A DNA stretch of 33,389 nt from the IMG/VR virus record IMGVR_UViG_3300012006_000018, positions 1-33,389 of that record. One strand, written 5' to 3'. The stretch is from a virus. The translations under genes were made by a program, and so were the position numbers. The notes under the pieces were generated by a model. It was given only the letters and a program-made list of their open reading frames with translations, was not told the origin of the DNA and searched no databases. Below, piece by piece: positions 28,817 to 33,389 of the stretch; within the stretch, counting starts at the first letter, position 1; every line of letters begins with the position of its first letter.

Positions 28817-30781
28817 ATGCCTTTGCCACCGGGGTTTGAACTTGTAGAGCAGACCAAACTGCCGGAAGGGTATGTTTTGGTAACTGGCGCAGACAGGGAA
28901 GAATCCCCCTCAATGCGAGCAGGTCGCCAATACATGGGCACAGAGGGTGGTCGAGATGTTGCTGCGATTGCATCGGCGTTACAAGGGCCGACATTCGGCT
29001 TCCTTGATGAGCTTGCGGGTGCTGGTGCGGCAGCGTTTGGTGCGCCGTTTAGCGATAAATCAATGGGCGAACGGTACAGGTCTGCCCGCGACTATGTACG
29101 CGGCATGACTGAGCAATTCGGCAAGGAGTACCCGATTACCGGCGCAATCACGCGAGGCATGACCGCAGCGCCAACGGCATTGATTCCGTTAGGTTCGGCT
29201 ACGCAAGCGGCTACCATGATGACCCCTGCGGCGCGGATTGCTCAAGCCTTGAAGGGCGGCGCGGTGACTGGTGCGGCTGGCGGTTTGGGTGAATCCACAG
29301 CACAAGACGTTAGCGGCATGGCGCGGGATGTTGCACAGGGTGCGGCTTTGGGCGGCGGTCTTGGGGCGGCAGGACAAGCAACGGGCGGCGTTTTGGGTGC
29401 TGTTGGTGGTCAAGTCGCGCAACGGATGATGCCTCCGGTCGCAGCAGATGCAGCGCGGATGCGACTCGCTGAAGCATTGTTCAGGGATGTTCGTCCGGGT
29501 TCGGTGTTTGAGCAACCGGGATCGTTGAGCACTCCCGCAATGAGAGGCATGGCTAGGCTTGAAACGCTAGGGCCTGAGGCACGAATTGCCGATGTTGGTG
29601 GGCAAAGTATGACTAGCCTTGCGGATGTCTTAGCAACGCTTCCTGGCAAGTCTAAAGAGATGATTAAACAGGCTATCGGTGAGCGTCAAGCGGGAAGGGC
29701 AGGCAGGATCGTAAACGCGGCAGAGGAAGCGACCGGATTGGGCAAAGGTTTCAAAGCAACCGAGGAAGCATTTATTGCAGAGCAAGCGGCAAAAGCTGCG
29801 CCGTTATACGAGCAATTGCAAGGAATGTCGGTTCGGGTGGATGACAGCCTTTACAAACTGATTCAGCGTGCGCCGGATTCGTGGAAAGCCGCGCAAGATT
29901 TGGCTAGGCGTGAAGGCAAAACACCGCTAGACCTGTCCAAGATTAAGCCGGGCGATGATCTGTCGTTTGAGGCATTGGATACGCTGAAAAAAGCCTTGTG
30001 GACGATTGGCGAGAAAGAGAAAGTTAACTTTAAAGCCACGGCAGAAAGCCGCGCAACGGACAGCCTTCGCAATGAATTGACCCGCAAGCTGGACGAATTG
30101 TCTCCCAAAGACAAGCAAGGCAATTCGATCTACAAGCTGGCGCGGGATGCGTTTGCAGGCCCTGCGGAAGCACAGGCGGCATTGCAGCGTGGTCGAGAGA
30201 TATTCCGCGAGGATGTGGTTGATCTTCCCTCAATCATCAAGGGCATGACCCCTGGCGAATTGGAAGCCTTTAGGATTGGCACGATTCAAGCCATCCGCGA
30301 CAAGGCAGGCAAAGAGGGTGGGCAAACCACTTTGCTGAAAATGTGGAAAGAACCTAAAACAAGCGATCCGCTACGCATGGCATTCGGTGATGACTTCCGG
30401 CGCTTCTCTGCTGAGATTGCCAAGGAAGGCAAACTTAAAGAATTGGAAACAGTTGGCAGGGGATCACAGACTGCGTCACGGCTTGCAGCGGCAGAAGAAC
30501 TTGGTGCGGCTGGTGATGTAGGTCGCGGGGCTTTGGACATTGGTCGCGGTAATTTGATGGGTGCTATGCAGAACTTTGGCAATGCGCTATCTGCAAGGCA
30601 GATGCCCGAACCAACGCGCAACAAACTTGCTGAACTGTTAATGAAACAAGGGCCAGCAGCAAAGATGGAACTGCAAGACCTTGATAGATTCATTCAGCAA
30701 ATCAACGCACAACGCGCAAGGCGTGCAGGTATGACAGGCGCAGCAACAGGACAAGCAACCACGCAAGGGGCACAGCAATGA
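28817..30781 (+). CDS. Large ejection/internal virion protein, 654 aa
   Basis: The protein opens with MPLPPGFELVEQTKLPEGYV, then an Ala/Gly-rich amphipathic region (about residues 50-200; VTGAAGGLGESTAQDVSGMA; AALGGGLGAAGQATGGVLGA) that could insert into membranes, and a long soluble helical part (RAPDSWKAAQDLARREGKTP). This is the P22 gp16-like ejection protein position and style. GGAG precedes the ATG. No lysozyme or transglycosylase motif was found. Confidence 0.78.
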   Translation: MPLPPGFELVEQTKLPEGYVLVTGADREESPSMRAGRQYMGTEGGRDVAAIASALQGPTFGFLDELAGAGAAAFGAPFSDKSMGERYRSARDYVRGMTEQFGKEYPITGAITRGMTAAPTALIPLGSATQAATMMTPAARIAQALKGGAVTGAAGGLGESTAQDVSGMARDVAQGAALGGGLGAAGQATGGVLGAVGGQVAQRMMPPVAADAARMRLAEALFRDVRPGSVFEQPGSLSTPAMRGMARLETLGPEARIADVGGQSMTSLADVLATLPGKSKEMIKQAIGERQAGRAGRIVNAAEEATGLGKGFKATEEAFIAEQAAKAAPLYEQLQGMSVRVDDSLYKLIQRAPDSWKAAQDLARREGKTPLDLSKIKPGDDLSFEALDTLKKALWTIGEKEKVNFKATAESRATDSLRNELTRKLDELSPKDKQGNSIYKLARDAFAGPAEAQAALQRGREIFREDVVDLPSIIKGMTPGELEAFRIGTIQAIRDKAGKEGGQTTLLKMWKEPKTSDPLRMAFGDDFRRFSAEIAKEGKLKELETVGRGSQTASRLAAAEELGAAGDVGRGALDIGRGNLMGAMQNFGNALSARQMPEPTRNKLAELLMKQGPAAKMELQDLDRFIQQINAQRARRAGMTGAATGQATTQGAQQ

Positions 30782-31626
30782 GCTACAACGGAAGCGGTAC
30801 TTTTCAGATCAATACGGCGGGGCAACCTGTCGTATCGGGTACGGTTATCAGTTCGACGGCGTTTAACGCGCTAACGACAGACTTGGCAAATGGCTTGAGT
30901 ACCGCAATCACTAAAGACGGGCAAACGACTGTTACTGCGAACATCCCGATGGCGGGATTCAAGATAACGGGGCTTGGGGCTGCAACGACGGGAACGGATG
31001 CCGCTCGGTACTCGCAGATTCAAGGCGGCACAGACAAGCTGATTACGGTGACGGGTACTGACACGCTTACCGGATCATTGACCCCTGCGCTTACGGCTTA
31101 CGCTGCTGGCAATCAATTTTCGTTTGTTGCTGCTAATACGAACACGGGCGCAGTCACGATCAACATTGACGGCGTGGGCGTTAAGTCGATCACTAAGAAC
31201 GGTACGACGGCTCTTGTGGCTGGCGACATTGTTTCGGGGTCGATTGTTGTCATTGAGTACGATGGCACTCGCTTTCAAATGGTTAACGCTGCAAACACGT
31301 CAAAACTTGTTGCTAAGACGAGTTCGACGGGTTCTGCTGTATTGCCTACCGGAACGACGGGAGAGCGCGACAGCCCGCCTGCTGCGGGGTACATTCGCTA
31401 CAATACGACGACTGCTACGTTTGAGGGTTACTCTACGGCTTGGGGTTCTATCGGTGGTGGTGCTACTGGTGCAGGTGGAGATACCGTATTCCAAGAAAAC
31501 TCGTTGATCGTCAACAATAGTTACACGCTAACCACCGCTAAAAACGCCATGTCTGTCGGCCCGATTACAATCGTAAGCGGCAAGACTGTCACCATTCCCA
31601 GCGGTCAACGCTGGCTCATTTTCTAA
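30778..31626 (+). CDS. Tail fibre protein, 282 aa
   Basis: A beta-rich fibre: FQINTAGQPVVSGTVISSTA, IPMAGFKITGLGAATTGTDA and TGAVTINIDGVGVKSITKNG are repeats seen in virion-attached trimeric fibres. Its end, ITIVSGKTVTIPSGQRWLIF, is a common fibre C-terminus. No catalytic triad or endosialidase/chaperone domain. It probably attaches to the hub and carries the smaller fibre modules encoded downstream. Confidence 0.85.
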   Translation: MSYNGSGTFQINTAGQPVVSGTVISSTAFNALTTDLANGLSTAITKDGQTTVTANIPMAGFKITGLGAATTGTDAARYSQIQGGTDKLITVTGTDTLTGSLTPALTAYAAGNQFSFVAANTNTGAVTINIDGVGVKSITKNGTTALVAGDIVSGSIVVIEYDGTRFQMVNAANTSKLVAKTSSTGSAVLPTGTTGERDSPPAAGYIRYNTTTATFEGYSTAWGSIGGGATGAGGDTVFQENSLIVNNSYTLTTAKNAMSVGPITIVSGKTVTIPSGQRWLIF

Positions 31627-31635
31627 GGAGTTTTC

Positions 31636-32310
31636 ATGGCTTCTCTTGTTGTTTCGGGTGACACTAGCGGTGCAATTACGCTTTCAGCCCCTGCTGTCTC
31701 AGGCACTAACACGGTAACGCTTCCTGCGGCTACGGATACTCTTGTCGGCAAAGCCACTACGGATACGCTCACCAATAAGACTTTGACTAGTCCCGCGATT
31801 AGCAGTCCCACAATCAGCGGCACTCCGGTGATGAGCGCAAGCGTTATCACATCAGGAACTGCGGTTGCGTCCACTAGCGGAACGAGCATTGATTTTACTG
31901 GCATTCCCTCATGGGTAAAACGCATTACCGTAATGTTTAACGGTGTTTCAACAAGCGGCGGTGTAAGCAACTATTTAATTCAAGTTGGGTCGAGTTCTGT
32001 TTCAACATCAGGATATAACAGCCGAGCAACATATTTTTCCGGTGCAACATTGGGTGGCGGTAATTCAACTGCCGGCATTATGTTTGGCAATAATTCTGTT
32101 TCAACCACAACAAGTGGCGCAATCACACTAACACTTATTGCTTCAAATACTTGGGTTGGTACTGGATATTTAGCTGATAGCAGTTCTTTTGCAACTTCCG
32201 GTGGTGGTGTAACTCCTGCTCTTGGTGGCGCATTAGACAGAATTCGTGTCACTAATGCTAACGGCACAGACACTTTTGATGCTGGTTCAATCAACATCCT
32301 GTACGAATAA
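31636..32310 (+). CDS. Tail fibre / receptor-binding module, 224 aa (paralogue of 231-884)
   Basis: GGAG precedes the ATG. The N-terminus has fibre repeats (TLTNKTLTSPAISSPTISGT), then a domain TSIDFTGIPSWVKRITVMFN to NGTDTFDAGSINILYE shared with the 217-residue protein at 231-884. The two differ mainly in the middle (here VSTSGYNSRATYFSGATLGG), consistent with duplication and divergence of host-range modules. Confidence 0.85.
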   Translation: MASLVVSGDTSGAITLSAPAVSGTNTVTLPAATDTLVGKATTDTLTNKTLTSPAISSPTISGTPVMSASVITSGTAVASTSGTSIDFTGIPSWVKRITVMFNGVSTSGGVSNYLIQVGSSSVSTSGYNSRATYFSGATLGGGNSTAGIMFGNNSVSTTTSGAITLTLIASNTWVGTGYLADSSSFATSGGGVTPALGGALDRIRVTNANGTDTFDAGSINILYE

Positions 32311-32319
32311 AGGGAAACC

Positions 32320-32946
32320 ATGAGTACCATAACCGCAGGCACGACATCAGGCACAGCACTACAGCAAGCTGGCGACACTACGGGCACGCTTGTCTTTAAG
32401 ACTAACGACAGCGGTGGTGGTGGCACGACTGCTCTGACGCTTGGCACAGATCAGAGCGCGACTTTTGCTGGTGGCATTGTCCCTAGCGGCTCAACTGCGC
32501 CGACTAATGGGATGTATCTACCCGCAGCAAACACTCTAGGCTTTTCTACCAACAGCACTCAGGTTGCAAAGATAGATTCATCCGGTGTGCTGTCGTTCAA
32601 CTCAGGCTATGGCTCAGTTGCTGCGGCTTACGCTTGCAGGGCATGGGTCAACTTTAACGGCACAGGCACAGTAGCGATTCGGGCTAGTGGAAATGTATCG
32701 AGCATTACTGATAACGGCGTTGGCGACTACACAATTAACTTTACGACTGCAATGCCTGACATAAATTACACCGTTGTTGGGCAAGGAGTAAATCCGGGTG
32801 GCTGGACTTTTGGGCCGCAGCCATTTCTTTCATCTCCATCGTTAGCAGAAGTTGCTCCAACTACATCAGCGATTCGTTTGGTTGTTGGAACTTCTGCTGG
32901 TTCTTTTCTTGACTCCAAGTATGTTTGTTATGCAATATTCCGCTAA
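32320..32946 (+). CDS. Tail fibre tip-type protein, 208 aa
   Basis: Ser/Thr/Gly-rich N-terminus (TTSGTALQQAGDTTGTLVFK), then AYACRAWVNFNGTGTVAIRA and SSITDNGVGDYTINFTTAMP, a domain very common at the C-terminus of phage tail fibres and tip proteins. The remainder (PDINYTVVGQGVNPGGWTFG onward) is less conserved. Translation is favoured by GGGA before the ATG. Host-binding role inferred from the domain. Confidence 0.85.
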   Translation: MSTITAGTTSGTALQQAGDTTGTLVFKTNDSGGGGTTALTLGTDQSATFAGGIVPSGSTAPTNGMYLPAANTLGFSTNSTQVAKIDSSGVLSFNSGYGSVAAAYACRAWVNFNGTGTVAIRASGNVSSITDNGVGDYTINFTTAMPDINYTVVGQGVNPGGWTFGPQPFLSSPSLAEVAPTTSAIRLVVGTSAGSFLDSKYVCYAIFR

Positions 32947-32955
32947 AGGACAACC

Positions 32956-33144
32956 ATGAACCAACGAATCATTTACCCGACTGATGACGGTGTTGCCATC
33001 ATTATTCCTACGCTTGAGTGCGGCTTAAGCGTCGAAGACATTGCAGCCAAGGATGTACCTGCTGGCAAGCCATTCAAGATTGTGGATGTGGCTGACATTC
33101 CAACTGACAGGACATTTCGTAACGCATGGGAGTACGCAGAATGA
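32956..33144 (+). CDS. Small tail-module protein, 62 aa
   Basis: Begins MNQRIIYPTDDGVAIIIPTL, then LSVEDIAAKDVPAGKPFKIV and ends TFRNAWEYAE. Short proteins with this 'RIIYP...DG..VIIP...AWE' form accompany tail-fibre genes in numerous podo- and siphophages; role unknown, possibly fibre assembly. GGA lies seven bases before the ATG; the TGA overlaps the next ATG. Confidence 0.8.
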   Translation: MNQRIIYPTDDGVAIIIPTLECGLSVEDIAAKDVPAGKPFKIVDVADIPTDRTFRNAWEYAE

Positions 33145-33368
33145 TTACTATCAACATAGACAAAGCAAAGGCGATCACTAAAGATCGACTTCGTGCTGAA
33201 CGCGCACCGCTACTAGCAGCGCAGGATGTTGCATATCAACGCGCTTTAGAGGCTGGTGCAGGTACTTCTGCAATCGTGACTGAGAAGCAAAGGTTGCGTG
33301 ATGTAACGCAGCTTGCAGACGCAGCAACATCCCTTGATGAACTCAAAGCATTGAAGGTGCAAGCATGA
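33141..33368 (+). CDS. Small helical tail-module protein, 75 aa
   Basis: A compact helical protein starting MITINIDKAKAITKDRLRAE with repeated Ala/Glu/Arg content (APLLAAQDVAYQRALEAGAG). This 'INIDKAKAI..DRLRAER' start is common to a small phage tail-module family that follows the preceding gene. The start at 33141 overlaps the previous stop. Its last 26 codons are repeated at the window start (2-79). Confidence 0.8.
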   Translation: MITINIDKAKAITKDRLRAERAPLLAAQDVAYQRALEAGAGTSAIVTEKQRLRDVTQLADAATSLDELKALKVQA

Positions 33369-33389
33369 CAAACAGAATTGAAGTAAACG
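33290..33389. repeat. Right copy of 100-bp terminal direct repeat
   Basis: Matches 1-100 in direct orientation; the only difference is at base 33388 (c) versus base 99 (t). It marks the circle junction. Confidence 0.95.
33365..33389 (+). CDS. 5' fragment of the 52-aa tail-module gene (complete at 76-234)
   Basis: The first eight codons of the gene complete at 76-234, cut by the window end; MTNRIEVN at the other end reads as MTNRIEVN or, with the changed base here, a T in the last partly read codon. Only present because of the circular overlap. Confidence 0.75.

Noticed and set aside
30778-33389. Diversity-generating retroelement driving fibre variation
   Set aside because: No reverse transcriptase frame and no template repeat near the fibre genes were found.
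1-33389. tRNA genes, CRISPR arrays, insertion sequences, integrase/att site
   Set aside because: No cloverleaf with a TTCGAAT-type arm, no regularly spaced repeats, and no transposase or integrase motif were seen in any frame.

Overview
The window is essentially one complete tailed-phage genome. The first 100 bases recur as the last 100 (99 of 100 identical), so the sequence is a circular or circularly permuted molecule of about 33,289 bp opened inside a short tail-module gene. Gene order (small and large terminase, P22-length portal, scaffold, major capsid protein, head-tail adaptor, tail hub, three ejection-type proteins, tail fibres) and the absence of tape-measure, sheath or long-tail genes point to a short-tailed P22-like podovirus of a Gram-negative host. 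A betaproteobacterial (Burkholderiales-like) host is my inference from protein style and moderate GC; the sequence does not prove it. I see no integrase, CI-type repressor, DNA polymerase, RNA polymerase, tRNA or CRISPR array.

Layout. Positions 76-2837 (+) hold the end of the tail-fibre block and a lysis cassette (small membrane proteins, 3-TM holin, GH24 endolysin). Positions 2797-6429 (-) are a leftward early operon: recombination genes (ERF annealing protein, YqaJ exonuclease, a small protein with an SSB-like acidic tip), then a lipoprotein, a winged-helix protein and several very small zinc or membrane proteins. Positions 6430-6609 are a divergent promoter region. From 6610 all genes run rightward: Cro-like regulator, a promoter with a long structured and terminated RNA, a Mom-like DNA-modification enzyme, then small replication/recombination genes (DnaT-like, NinB, Ref-like HNH, VRR-NUC). 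A near-consensus promoter at 10612-10640 probably starts the late region: terminase (11625-13177), portal, scaffold, capsid, a three-gene sugar/methyl-transfer cassette (20433-22485), tail adaptor and hub, ejection proteins (26285-30781) and fibre modules (30778 through the end, continuing at position 76).

The main discovery is that the major capsid gene is split by a compact 258-nt group I intron without an ORF (18930-19187). Its P1 and P10 helices fix both splice sites. The joined exons are exactly in frame and give a 333-residue capsid protein. Its core matches the Azoarcus/Anabaena tRNA-intron (IC3) style. Production of the virion shell therefore appears to depend on RNA self-splicing. 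A second item is the structured RNA at about 6867-7010 with a roughly 26-bp hairpin, mutually exclusive local hairpins and a possible pseudoknot, directly upstream of the Mom-like gene.
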